A DNA stretch of 64,000 bases from DASPKX01 sp035627835. GTDB lineage: Bacteria; Verrucomicrobiota; Verrucomicrobiia; Limisphaerales; SXQI01. Where the stretch lies: positions 1 to 64,000 of the forward strand of contig DASPKX010000067.1 of assembly GCA_035627835.1 (NCBI GenBank), written 5' to 3'. Every line of letters begins with the position of its first letter. The first letter of the stretch is position 1. Shown piece after piece: positions 15,958 through 24,776 of this stretch. Below the pieces are notes generated by a model. That model was not told where the DNA came from. It was given only the letters and a program-made list of their open reading frames with translations, and ran no database searches. Made by a program: the position numbers and the translations under genes.

Positions 15958-18579
15958 GTGATCCCCAACAGCCCAGCCCAGCTGCCAACCATCCCTGCGA
16001 CTTCGGTCGCTGCCGAGGGGGAATTGGAGCTGCACCTGCTGATCGACGGGATTCCTGACGGGGTCTCGGTGATCGACTCAGAATGGAAGCTGCGCTACAT
16101 CAATGATGCATCACGCCAGCACCTCGCCACCCTCGGCATGAGCCCTCCCGACGTGTTGGGCCATGAGATTTGGTCCGCCATTCCGGGTATTGCAGGTTCC
16201 GTCGTTGAAAGGGAGTACCGCTGCGCGATGGAAACCCGCTCAACCAGGTGTTTCGAGCTGTATTACGCCCCTCTCGATAAATGGTTCGAGGTGCGTTGCT
16301 TCCCGAATAAGCGGAATCTTGTCACTTACTCACGCGACATCACTGCGCAGCGGTACCGGGAGCGCCTTGCGGAGTTGCGCCAAAAGCTCTCCAGCGTCCT
16401 TTCCCGACCCGCGCCGCTCAATGCTGCTCTGCAGGAGTTCTCACAAGTGCTGGTGGACGGATTAGAAGCAGCCTTCGCCCGCGTGTGGCTGCTCAACCCG
16501 GGCACGAACACTTTGGAGCTGGTAGCCAGCGCCGGGATCTACACACACCTGAATGGCCCCCACGGCCGCGTTCCCGTCGGCAAATTCAAAATCGGTCGAA
16601 TCGCGGAGAGCGGTTTGCCGCATCTCAGCAATGATGTTCCACATGATCCGCATGTGAGCGACCAGGATTGGGCCCGGCGCGAAGGCATGGTGGCTTTTGC
16701 TGGTTACCCTTTGATAGTGGAGGGCCGGCTGCTTGGGGTCGTTGCAATGTTCTCCCGGCACAAACTTACTTCCGAAATCCTGAACGACCTCGCACCGCTC
16801 GCCTCCTCACTCGCGCAGTTTATCGAACGCCGCCAATACGAAACGACCTTGCTCGCACAGACGGAGGCCTTGAAACGGCTCAACCAAATCGCCACCACAA
16901 TTGGCGCCCAATTGGATCTCGATCCTCTCCTCCAAACCGTCACGGACGAGGCGACCAAACTGGTAAAAGCACAATTTGGCGCTTTCTTTTACAACACCGT
17001 TAATCCCACGAGCGGCGAGGCTTATATGCTCTACACGCTTTCAGGCGCGCCTCGAGAGGCGTTCGCCCGTTTTGGGATGCCTCGGGCGACCCCAGTGTTC
17101 GCACCGACGTTTAAGGGCGAAGGGGTCATCCGACTGGACGATGTAACTAAGGATCCACGTTACGGCAAAATGGGCCCTCATCACGGCATGCCCAAAGGCC
17201 ATTTGCCAGTGGTGAGCTATCTGGCGGCTCCAGTAATATCCCGCTCTGGCGAGGTGCTCGGCGGGCTTTTCTTCGGCCACTCTGAACCTGGCCGCTTCGC
17301 TCCAGAAACTGAAGGTTACATACAAACCATTGCCGCGCAGGCAGCCGTTGCTATTGACAATGCAGTTCTTTACGGCTCAGCGCAACGCGAGATCAGCAAC
17401 CGCCGCAAGGCCGAAGAAGCTCTCCGCAGCAGTGAAGAGCGCTTTCGTCGGCTCTATGACTCTAATCTTGTGGGCGTTGCCTTCTTCAGCACGGATGGGT
17501 TTATCATCGACGCGAATGACGAATACCTGCGCATCGCCGGCTACACTCGCGCGGAATTTGAGCAACTTGGAAATATTGATTGGCGCGGCTTAACCCCGCC
17601 TGAATACACTCACCTTGATGACATTGCTCTTCAGCAGGTCATGGCGCACAAAGCGTCCCAGGTTTACGAGAAAGAGTACCTTCGCCGGGACGGTTCACGC
17701 ATTCCAATCGTACTTGGTGTCGCCTTGTTGGAAGGCTCTCACGATCGTGGGGTGGCGTTCGTCCTCGACATCACGGAGCGAAAGCGCACCGAGCGCGAGC
17801 TAGCCGCCGCACAGGAGCGGCTGCGCCAGCATGCCGCCGTCCTGGAAGCGCGTGTTGCCGAGCGAACTGCCAAACTGCAAGCCTCTGTTCAGTCACTTGA
17901 GCGCTTCACCTATTCCATCGCTCACGACCTGCGCGCTCCGCTCCGCGGCATGGCAGGCTTGAGCTTTGCTTTAATGAAGGATTACAAAGCCGTTCTCGAT
18001 CCTACCGCAGTGGACTACACCAACCGGATTATTCAATCCGCCAAGCGCATGGACTCGCTTATTCAGGATTTGCTTGGCTACGCTCGTCTGACCCAGGTCG
18101 AAGTGCCAGCTTCCGAACTCTCGCTCGATGAAGAAGTCGCAGCCGCCCTCGATCAACTCGAAAATGCGATCGCCTCCTCCCGCGCGACTGTTCATGTGAA
18201 AAGCCCCCTGGGCACCGTGTGGGCCAATGCAACTGTTCTCGAACAGGTGATTGCCAACCTCATTTCCAACGCTCTTAAATTCGTCGCTCCTGGAGTTGCC
18301 CCCATAGTGGAAATTTCGACTGAAGTTCAGCCGGACCAAGTTGTGCTTCACGTCAAAGACAATGGCATTGGGATCGCGGAGGAGCACTTCGAGCGCATTT
18401 TCAAAGTGTTCGAACGCCTGCATGACAATAAATCATACGCCGGAACCGGCATCGGCCTTGCAATCGTGCAGAAGGGAGTCGAACGTCTTGGCGGAGGTTT
18501 GGCCGTCAGCTCGAAAGTTGGCGTCGGCTCCACATTTTCAGTTAAATTACCCCGCACCGCGCCGGTCGAAATCTCCTAA
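15958..18579 (+). CDS. Soluble multi-sensor histidine kinase (PAS-GAF-GAF-PAS-HisKA-HATPase)
   Basis: The 873-aa protein starts at GTG 15958. The domains, by residue, are PAS (about 20-135), GAF (about 145-300), a second GAF (about 315-480), PAS (about 500-615, ending DITERKRTERELA), a helix, HisKA with phospho-acceptor His656 (YSIAHDLRAPLRGMAG), and HATPase_c with NLISNALKF, DNGIGI and GTGIGLAIV. No transmembrane segment is seen, so signals must be cytosolic: small molecules, light or redox. The kinase-core type resembles phytochrome-like kinases, but no bilin-binding domain is present. The two receiver-only genes that follow are its likely partners. Confidence 0.92.
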   Translation: MIPNSPAQLPTIPATSVAAEGELELHLLIDGIPDGVSVIDSEWKLRYINDASRQHLATLGMSPPDVLGHEIWSAIPGIAGSVVEREYRCAMETRSTRCFELYYAPLDKWFEVRCFPNKRNLVTYSRDITAQRYRERLAELRQKLSSVLSRPAPLNAALQEFSQVLVDGLEAAFARVWLLNPGTNTLELVASAGIYTHLNGPHGRVPVGKFKIGRIAESGLPHLSNDVPHDPHVSDQDWARREGMVAFAGYPLIVEGRLLGVVAMFSRHKLTSEILNDLAPLASSLAQFIERRQYETTLLAQTEALKRLNQIATTIGAQLDLDPLLQTVTDEATKLVKAQFGAFFYNTVNPTSGEAYMLYTLSGAPREAFARFGMPRATPVFAPTFKGEGVIRLDDVTKDPRYGKMGPHHGMPKGHLPVVSYLAAPVISRSGEVLGGLFFGHSEPGRFAPETEGYIQTIAAQAAVAIDNAVLYGSAQREISNRRKAEEALRSSEERFRRLYDSNLVGVAFFSTDGFIIDANDEYLRIAGYTRAEFEQLGNIDWRGLTPPEYTHLDDIALQQVMAHKASQVYEKEYLRRDGSRIPIVLGVALLEGSHDRGVAFVLDITERKRTERELAAAQERLRQHAAVLEARVAERTAKLQASVQSLERFTYSIAHDLRAPLRGMAGLSFALMKDYKAVLDPTAVDYTNRIIQSAKRMDSLIQDLLGYARLTQVEVPASELSLDEEVAAALDQLENAIASSRATVHVKSPLGTVWANATVLEQVIANLISNALKFVAPGVAPIVEISTEVQPDQVVLHVKDNGIGIAEEHFERIFKVFERLHDNKSYAGTGIGLAIVQKGVERLGGGLAVSSKVGVGSTFSVKLPRTAPVEIS

Positions 18580-18591
18580 CTCTTTTTGCTC

Positions 18592-19071
18592 ATGAAAACA
18601 GCTGGCTACCAGATTCTGCTCGCAGAAGACGACGAAATTGACGTGATGCTGCTCAAGAGGGCTTTCACTCAAGCCAATCGTTCAACTGGAGTCCACGCGC
18701 TCAGCAATGGCGCTGAAGTCATTTCCTATCTCGAAGGCGCTGGGCAATTCAGCGATCGGACTCAGTTTCCTTTGCCCCACCTGCTTCTTCTCGACCTCAA
18801 AATGCCGATCAAAAGCGGGTTTGAAGTTCTTCAGTGGATGAGAACTCAGGCTCACCTCAAACGCTTGCCAGTCATCGTCATGAGTTCCTCCCGCTTAACA
18901 CGCGACATTGATCGAGCCTACGAGCTTGGCGCCAACACCTACTTCGTAAAATCCACTGAACCTGAACAGTTTGCAGAGGTCATTCGCCTCATCGAGCAAT
19001 ACTGGCGCGAGCATGCGGAGAAGCCCTCCCTCCCCAGCGAAGCGCCGCCCGGCCGCGGCCAGAGCCATTGA
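18592..19071 (+). CDS. Single-domain response regulator (Rcp1-like), first of two
   Basis: The 159-aa receiver has only a CheY-like fold: acidic pair in AEDDEIDVMLL, phospho-acceptor Asp68 in LLLLDLKMP, SSS at the switch position and Lys in YFVKSTEP. The longer loop after beta-3 (IKSGFEVLQWMR) and the tail FAEVIRLIEQYW are typical of the Rcp1/phytochrome-associated receivers. No output domain is present, so it probably acts by protein contact or in a phosphorelay. It starts 13 nt after the kinase stop and sits directly before a second receiver. Confidence 0.92.
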   Translation: MKTAGYQILLAEDDEIDVMLLKRAFTQANRSTGVHALSNGAEVISYLEGAGQFSDRTQFPLPHLLLLDLKMPIKSGFEVLQWMRTQAHLKRLPVIVMSSSRLTRDIDRAYELGANTYFVKSTEPEQFAEVIRLIEQYWREHAEKPSLPSEAPPGRGQSH

Positions 19072-19074
19072 GCC

Positions 19075-19527
19075 ATGGCAATCAAAACCCTTTGGACAGT
19101 GCTCGCGGCGGAGGATGAAGAAGTAGACCTCTTCCTGCTGAAACGAGCGTTTAAAGAGGCCGATCCCGCTCTGCGCCTCTACTCCGTCACCGATGGGGGC
19201 GAGGTGATCAATTACCTCTCTGGCGTGGGGGTCTATGCGGACCGAGCGCTGTTTCCGCTTCCGGAAATTCTCTTGCTCGATTTGAAAATGCCGCGCAAAA
19301 ACGGCTTCGAAATACTTGAGTGGATCAAGGCACATGAGGGCTTCCGAAAGCTGCCCGTCGTCATCCTCACTTCATCCCATCTGCGCTCGGACGTGGACCG
19401 CGCCTATGCCGCTGGCGCTTGTGGGTATTTTGTGAAAGCCACTGACCCTCGCCAATTCGAACAACAAATCCGGGCCATTTACGATTATTGGTTCGCCGGC
19501 GCGGAACGACCGAAAGCCACGGCATAG
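19075..19527 (+). CDS. Single-domain response regulator (Rcp1-like), second of two
   Basis: The 150-aa receiver is clearly a paralogue of the preceding gene, sharing LLKRAF, GGEVINYLSG-like and LLLDLKMP around Asp69. Both lysine (YFVKATDP) and Thr (ILTSSHL) switch residues are present. It begins 3 nt after the upstream stop. The pair looks like a local duplication, so one may compete with or relay for the other. No DNA-binding output is present. Confidence 0.92.
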   Translation: MAIKTLWTVLAAEDEEVDLFLLKRAFKEADPALRLYSVTDGGEVINYLSGVGVYADRALFPLPEILLLDLKMPRKNGFEILEWIKAHEGFRKLPVVILTSSHLRSDVDRAYAAGACGYFVKATDPRQFEQQIRAIYDYWFAGAERPKATA

Positions 19528-19663
19528 CATAGCGCGGCCTCGTTACGCTCCTCATGTGGAAGGGCAGCGGAACGCCTAATCTCAGGGTTTCGACGGCTGG
19601 GTTGTACAGCCTGAGGCCTGATTGAGGGTGGGCCCTCTCAGGTTAGAGTTGCAACCTGCAAAC

Positions 19664-22294
19664 ATGAAGGTTCGTGCATTGTTGTCGGTGTTGGTCGCGG
19701 TTGCTCTCCTCCCAGCCTCGTTGTTTGCTCAACGGCAGGGTAACGCGACTTTGCGCATGCCCCTGGATCCCCCCTCACGTGAATTTATAGCGGAGAACGC
19801 GTTCCCGGGACTCTCTTTTCAGAACCCCGTGGCCATCACCTCCCCTGCCGGGGATCAACGCCTTTTTATTATTGAGCGGCCTGGGCGCATTTACGTCATT
19901 ACTAATCTCTCTGCGCCCACCAAGACCCTGTTTCTCGACATAAGTCATCGAGTGGATTCGGATTACCAGGGGAACGGTTCCGAAGGGCTGACGAGCATCG
20001 CGTTCCATCCGAACTTCCGGTCGAATCGCCAGATTTTTCTCACCTACAGCGGACTCAATCGTTTGAGCGGGGAGGTTCATCGCTTTAATCGGCTCTCCAG
20101 GTTTGAGATTTCAACGAGCAACCCCAATGCAGCCTTGGCCGACTCTGAGGCTATCCTCTTTACCCAGGCGGACGAAGGTTACGGCCATAACGTGAACGAA
20201 GCGATCTTCGGCCCGGACGGGTACCTCTACGTCTCCGTTGGCGATGAAGGCGATGGTTTGGGCAAGGGCGATGAGTTCAATAATAGCCAGCGGATCGATA
20301 ACGACTTTTACTCAGGCATTCTGCGGCTGGATGTTGACCAGAAACCGGACAGCCTTCTGCCAAACCCGCATCCGGGCAATCCACAGAATTATCGCATCCC
20401 GCGAGATAACCCATGGGTAGGCGTCACGTCCTTCCTGGGCCGCGCGATCGATCCTGCGAAGCTGCGGGCGGAGTTCTGGGCAATCGGCCTTCGCAACCCG
20501 TGGAAGATGTCTTTTGACCCCGCGACCGGAAATCTGCTTCTGGGCGAAGTGGGGCTTCATTCGGTGGAAGAAATTAATCTCATTGTCAAAGGGGGGAATT
20601 ACGGCTGGGCCTACCGGCAAGGTGACCTGACGGGCCCGCTCGGCACCCCCCCTGCCGGAACCCAACTGAACCCGCCAGTGCACCAATACCCGTACGATTG
20701 GGTGAACGGCCAGTGCGTCATCGGCGGCATCACTTACCGGGGCACACGCATTCCTGAACTTCACGGAGCCTACATCTTTGCCGATTACGCGCTGGGAAAT
20801 ATCTGGGGGCTTTGGCTAGACGGCCAGCAAGCTCAACGAGTGGCAAAGCTCAACACCATCCCCTACCCTGGGATTTCCGGCTTTGGCGCAGATCCACGCA
20901 ACGGCGATGTTCTCATCGCAGACCATGAGCGCGGACAGATCCTTAGAGTGAATCCGGGCAACGCACAGGGATCCGCTCTCCCGGCGACGCTCGCAGACAC
21001 CGGCATCTTTCAAGACCTGAACAGCCTTACCCCACACGCGGGCATTTTGCCTTACGAGATCAACTCTCCGTTATGGTCGGACAACGCTCATAAGAAACGT
21101 TGGTTCAGCGTGCCGTCCGTGACCGACAAGATCACTTTCAGCAAGGATGGGAACTGGTCGTTTCCCCTCGGGACCGTTTGGGTGAAGCACTTCGATCTCG
21201 AAATGACGAAGGGAAATCCCGCGACCACTCGGCGGCTCGAGACGCGTGTGCTCGTCAAAGGCCGCTCGGGCTTTTATGGCGTTACTTACAAGTGGAACGG
21301 CGCCAATGCCGAACTGGTCGGCCCAGACGGCGCTGAGGAGACGTTCACGATCAAGGATGGCAACATTTCGCGCACGCAAAAGTGGCGCTACCCAAGCCGA
21401 GGGGAATGCCTGGCTTGCCATACAACGGCGTCGGGTGGCGCGATCGGCTTCAACACCGCACAACTAAACCGTGAGATTCAGCGGAGCAACAGGGCCGTCA
21501 GCCAACTCCATGACCTAAACGCCCTGGGTTACTTCCATGGGGACATGAGCCAGCAACTGCATGTCATGCCTGCGCTTGCCCCGCTTTCCGACACCACTCA
21601 AAGCCGAGAACGGCGGGCGCGTTCGTACCTGGCGGCGAATTGCGCGCAATGTCATCAGCCCAACGGCACTGCCCATGCGCAATGGGATGCGCGCGCGAGC
21701 ACTCCGCTTTCTCAAGCTGGTCTGATCAATGGCTCGTTGCTGACACAAGGCGACAGCGCCCAAAACCGGGTGATCGTTCCCGGCTCTCCTGATCGCTCTA
21801 TGCTTTTGAAACGCATGGCTACTTTGGGCGAAGGGCACATGCCGCCTCTCGGGACCAGCCTGGTCGATCAGGAGGCGGTGCAGCTCATTAGCCAATGGAT
21901 CAGCCAGGATCTCGCGGGTTACCAGACGTTCTCTCAATGGCAACAGCAGCACTTTGGGTCAACAACCGCTCCGAATGCGCGCGCCGATGCGGACCCGGAC
22001 AATGATGGCGCCAATAACGAGCTTGAGTATGTCGTGCGGACAAATCCCAAGGCTGCGGGCGACGCCTGGGGCGTGGCGCTGGATGCCGAGAACAATCAAC
22101 TGCGCGTCCTACAACCGGCAAACAGGGCGATCGAAGCGCAAAGCGTGGATCGGCTTGGGCAGCATGGGTTGTGGGCGCCGATCAATGTTCCCGAGAACAA
22201 GCCCCACTACCCTGCGGCTGCCCGCGAGGTCACAATTCCGCTCCCCACCGATTCACAGTCGCGCTACTTCCGGGTAAGAATCCACGAGCCTTAA
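19664..22294 (+). CDS. Secreted sugar dehydrogenase (GSDH propeller) fused to a diheme c-type cytochrome region
   Basis: The 876-aa protein has a signal peptide (LLSVLVAVALLPASLFAQ) and a PQQ-dependent glucose/sorbosone-dehydrogenase propeller at about residues 45-455 (GLTSIAFHPNF, GYGHNVNEAIFGPDGYLYVS, EFWAIGLRNPWKMSFDP, GGNYGW). After a linker come two heme sites, C582-LAC-H586 and C660-AQC-H664, ending in MPPLGTSLVDQEAVQLISQW. A Verrucomicrobial tail follows (DPDNDGANNELEYV). Soluble GSDH oxidises aldoses with PQQ; here electrons could pass straight to heme. The start at 19664 is preferred since the signal peptide begins there. It lies 9 nt before the SDR gene. Confidence 0.9.
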   Translation: MKVRALLSVLVAVALLPASLFAQRQGNATLRMPLDPPSREFIAENAFPGLSFQNPVAITSPAGDQRLFIIERPGRIYVITNLSAPTKTLFLDISHRVDSDYQGNGSEGLTSIAFHPNFRSNRQIFLTYSGLNRLSGEVHRFNRLSRFEISTSNPNAALADSEAILFTQADEGYGHNVNEAIFGPDGYLYVSVGDEGDGLGKGDEFNNSQRIDNDFYSGILRLDVDQKPDSLLPNPHPGNPQNYRIPRDNPWVGVTSFLGRAIDPAKLRAEFWAIGLRNPWKMSFDPATGNLLLGEVGLHSVEEINLIVKGGNYGWAYRQGDLTGPLGTPPAGTQLNPPVHQYPYDWVNGQCVIGGITYRGTRIPELHGAYIFADYALGNIWGLWLDGQQAQRVAKLNTIPYPGISGFGADPRNGDVLIADHERGQILRVNPGNAQGSALPATLADTGIFQDLNSLTPHAGILPYEINSPLWSDNAHKKRWFSVPSVTDKITFSKDGNWSFPLGTVWVKHFDLEMTKGNPATTRRLETRVLVKGRSGFYGVTYKWNGANAELVGPDGAEETFTIKDGNISRTQKWRYPSRGECLACHTTASGGAIGFNTAQLNREIQRSNRAVSQLHDLNALGYFHGDMSQQLHVMPALAPLSDTTQSRERRARSYLAANCAQCHQPNGTAHAQWDARASTPLSQAGLINGSLLTQGDSAQNRVIVPGSPDRSMLLKRMATLGEGHMPPLGTSLVDQEAVQLISQWISQDLAGYQTFSQWQQQHFGSTTAPNARADADPDNDGANNELEYVVRTNPKAAGDAWGVALDAENNQLRVLQPANRAIEAQSVDRLGQHGLWAPINVPENKPHYPAAAREVTIPLPTDSQSRYFRVRIHEP

Positions 22295-22303
22295 GGGGAG
22301 AAC

Positions 22304-23029
22304 GTGGACGCGAACATACTAATTACCGGGACGAGTTCAGGCATTGGCCACGCGCTGGCGCGCGCTTACCTCGAAGAAGGCGCTCGCGTCTTCGGCATGA
22401 GCAGGCGTTCGCCGGACGATCTCCTGGCAGTTCCACACTATCGCCACGCATCTATCGACCTGGCTGACTTCGAGAGCACACGCACGGTGCTGCGCACACT
22501 GGTGAACGATGTTGAGGATCTCCACCTCGTCATCCTGAATGCGGCAGTGATTGGCCGCATCGCGGATATTGCGGAGACCAGTGTGCTCGAGATGAAACAG
22601 ACGATGGAGATTAATGTCTGGTCCACGAAAGTGGTCCTGGATGAGCTATACAAGCTCGGGCGGAAGGTCCACCAAGTCGTGGCCATCTCATCTGGCGCGG
22701 CTGTCTCCGCGCAGCGCGGGTGGAACGCTTACTCGATTTCCAAGGCTGCTCTCAACATGCTGATCGGCCTCTACGCTGCGGAGCGGCCTGAGACCCACTT
22801 CTCCGCTATCGCTCCTGGGATCGTGGACACCCGCATGCAGGAGTATATCTCCAGCATGCCAGATGATCCGCGCTATGCCTCAGTCGCGATGCTGCGCAAA
22901 GCGAGGGGCACCCCAATGATGCCGCAGCCGGATGCCGTGGCGGAGCCGCTCATGCTGGCTTTCCAGAAGGCGCTTAAGGAGCCGTCCGGCACCTTTGCCG
23001 ATTTCGGAACGCTGCTCCGGAAACGGTAA
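22304..23029 (+). CDS. Short-chain dehydrogenase/reductase
   Basis: The 241-aa classical SDR has the nucleotide motif TGTSSGIG at residues 8-15, NAAVIG around residue 79-84, catalytic Ser130 and the Y143-xxx-K147 pair (AYSISKAAL). The GTG start at 22304 has GGGGAG a few bases upstream. It lies 9 nt after the sugar dehydrogenase, so a sugar or sugar-alcohol substrate is possible, but the fold alone cannot tell. The family member resembles benzil-reductase-like SDRs. Confidence 0.9.
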   Translation: MDANILITGTSSGIGHALARAYLEEGARVFGMSRRSPDDLLAVPHYRHASIDLADFESTRTVLRTLVNDVEDLHLVILNAAVIGRIADIAETSVLEMKQTMEINVWSTKVVLDELYKLGRKVHQVVAISSGAAVSAQRGWNAYSISKAALNMLIGLYAAERPETHFSAIAPGIVDTRMQEYISSMPDDPRYASVAMLRKARGTPMMPQPDAVAEPLMLAFQKALKEPSGTFADFGTLLRKR

Positions 23030-23066
23030 CCGAATGGGCGCGCGTCGCCTGAGCGGATAAGACCTG

Positions 23067-23090
23067 CGCAACCTGAAGGTTGCGGCTACA
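23067..23090 (+). repeat. Hairpin-GCTACA dispersed repeat, copy 1
   Basis: CGCAACCT (23067-23074), a GA loop, AGGTTGCG (23077-23084) and then GCTACA. The 8-bp stem is perfect. It is the same layout as 29714-29737, where the stem reads CGCAGCCT/AGGCTGCG: the A:T pair is replaced by G:C, so the base pair is kept. It abuts the terminator at 23090. Confidence 0.65.
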
Positions 23091-23116
23091 AAAAAGGCAG
23101 GCCGAAGCCTGCCTTT
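23090..23116 (-). terminator. Intrinsic terminator after the DUF1080 gene
   Basis: AAAGGCAGGC (23093-23102) pairs with GCCTGCCTTT (23107-23116) over a CGAA (TTCG on the minus strand) tetraloop. Read on the minus strand, the stem is followed by a run of T residues. It ends transcription of the convergent DUF1080 gene and, more weakly, of the SDR. Confidence 0.8.
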
Positions 23117-23138
23117 GCAAATCCGTTGTGGCGGCAGC

Positions 23139-23774
23139 TTACAGCTTCTTCACGCGCACGTTCTTGTAACGAATCACGCTGCCTGGGTCATGCGCCTGGA
23201 AAGCGATGGTGCCCTGGTCGATTTTGCGGGTGAAGTCCTTGCCGGGCTCCTTGCCTGGGGGCTCCGTGTAATCCACCACGACCTTGTCGTTGACCTTCAC
23301 AGTGATCTTGTTGCCCTTGACGATCACATGCTGCGTCCACCATTCGCCGTCCTTGGCGGCGGCTTCGCGGACGTTCACGACGTCATAAATGCTGCCGGTC
23401 TTTTTCCAATCGCCGCCGGTGTTGTTCACCTGGGTTTCAAAGCCATACTTGGGCCAGCCGGTTTCCTGATACTTGGTGTGAATGTAAATGCCGCCGTTGG
23501 ACTTTGGCTCGGTCATGACATCGACCTTCAGCTCGAAATCTTTGAACGGCTGCTGGTCACCAACATAGAAGATGTGGCAGCGTTCGCCTTTGGCGACGAT
23601 GGCGCCATCCACCAGCTTGAAGGAGTTTGTGTTTTCATTGGCGGTCTTCCAGCCGTTCAATGACTTGCCGTCAAAAAGGGTGATCCAACCCTCTTCGTTC
23701 TTATCGGCTGCGACAATGGCTGCTGCTGCAATGACTGAAGCAACAGCGCCGAGAAATAGACGTTTCATAAGCAT
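23139..23774 (-). CDS. Secreted DUF1080 (3-keto-disaccharide hydrolase-like) protein
   Basis: The 211-aa protein has a signal peptide (KRLFLGAVASVIAAAAIVAA) and a LamG-like jelly-roll of the DUF1080 type: WITLFDGKSLNGWKT, KDFELKVDVM, GGIYIHTKYQ and the ending IRYKNVRVKKL. DUF1080 proteins act outside the cytosol on glycans; some cleave 3-keto-glucosides. It stands alone with its own terminator. Two ATGs are possible (23774 and 23768); both give the same mature protein. Confidence 0.9.
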   Translation of the reverse strand: MLMKRLFLGAVASVIAAAAIVAADKNEEGWITLFDGKSLNGWKTANENTNSFKLVDGAIVAKGERCHIFYVGDQQPFKDFELKVDVMTEPKSNGGIYIHTKYQETGWPKYGFETQVNNTGGDWKKTGSIYDVVNVREAAAKDGEWWTQHVIVKGNKITVKVNDKVVVDYTEPPGKEPGKDFTRKIDQGTIAFQAHDPGSVIRYKNVRVKKL

Positions 23775-23830
23775 GTAAGTGTTCCCAAGTAACGCAGACC
23801 GAACGCACTCCGTAAAGTCCGGTACGCGGG

Positions 23831-24775
23831 TTAGGCCGGTTCGCCCTTAACGCGGGCGATGTTCCAATCGGCAATCGCATACATCGCGAACGGCGAGAAG
23901 AAGATGCTGATATGGCTGTGGGTGAACGGCATCACCTGGCAGCCGTGCCACGCGGAAACCAGTCGTTTAACCGATCCGGGCGGCGCGAACAGATCGTAGG
24001 CGCAATCGGTCACCAGAATGTTCTCGCGAGCGACCTGAGGTGTATTCGCTCGCAAATCGAGGCTTTCCAATGGGATCGGATATTTCGCGAGCGATTGCCG
24101 CACGGGCTCGCAAAACTTAAGACCGGCGATGGCTTCTTCCATTTCGGCCACCGGAATCGCAAGCGTCAGCACGTCTGGGGCGTTTGGGCCGCACGCCACC
24201 AAGCCGCCCACCATTGAGCCGAGCGAGAAGCCCCATAGGGAGATGCGCTGGTAGCCGTTCGCGCGCGCCCAGCCAATTAAGGCCGCGAAATCGGCGATGC
24301 CTTGCCAGACAGCTTCCAGCATTGCGTTGAGGTCGCTGGTGATAAAGTTGCTGCGGGCGCCTTTGCCCTTTGGCCGGCGCTGCGCGTGGTACGGCAGCTC
24401 GATCATAGCGACATCGACGGCGGCAGCATTCATGTACTTGCCGAGAATTGGGAACAGCGACCAATAAGAGAGTTCGCCTCCGAGGCCATGTGCCAGGATC
24501 ACCAGCGACTCTGAGCGGCCTCGGGTTTTGAACAGTTTCCCGTGAACGGTGTTGTTCACGGCCCAGGGTGATTGAATCGGCGACTCATACGTGAAGTCGC
24601 GCGCATTGCGGAAGAGCAGCTTCGCCGCTGGCCACGGGCGTTCGACGAAGGTGCGGGTCTGCAGCTCACAACTCAGCCGCGCGACATCGGCTTCGGGGTT
24701 GTCCGCGCGATGCACCACCATGCTCGCCAGGTGAATGACCACGCGATCCATCTTCTGGAACAGCCATTTGCGCAT
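23831..24775 (-). CDS. Alpha/beta hydrolase (ABHD18-like)
   Basis: The 314-aa protein has the alpha/beta hydrolase core: HGLGG oxyanion region (residues 96-100), nucleophile elbow GFSLG with Ser184, an acidic candidate in DCAYDLFAPP (Asp257 or Asp261) and His286/His288 in THSHISI. The overall arrangement recalls ABHD18-like (DUF2048) proteins. No signal peptide is seen. It begins 1 nt after the aminotransferase stop, so it is in the operon with that gene and the DUF1080-ThuA fusion. The substrate is unknown. Confidence 0.8.
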   Translation of the reverse strand: MRKWLFQKMDRVVIHLASMVVHRADNPEADVARLSCELQTRTFVERPWPAAKLLFRNARDFTYESPIQSPWAVNNTVHGKLFKTRGRSESLVILAHGLGGELSYWSLFPILGKYMNAAAVDVAMIELPYHAQRRPKGKGARSNFITSDLNAMLEAVWQGIADFAALIGWARANGYQRISLWGFSLGSMVGGLVACGPNAPDVLTLAIPVAEMEEAIAGLKFCEPVRQSLAKYPIPLESLDLRANTPQVARENILVTDCAYDLFAPPGSVKRLVSAWHGCQVMPFTHSHISIFFSPFAMYAIADWNIARVKGEPA

Positions 24776-24776
24776 G

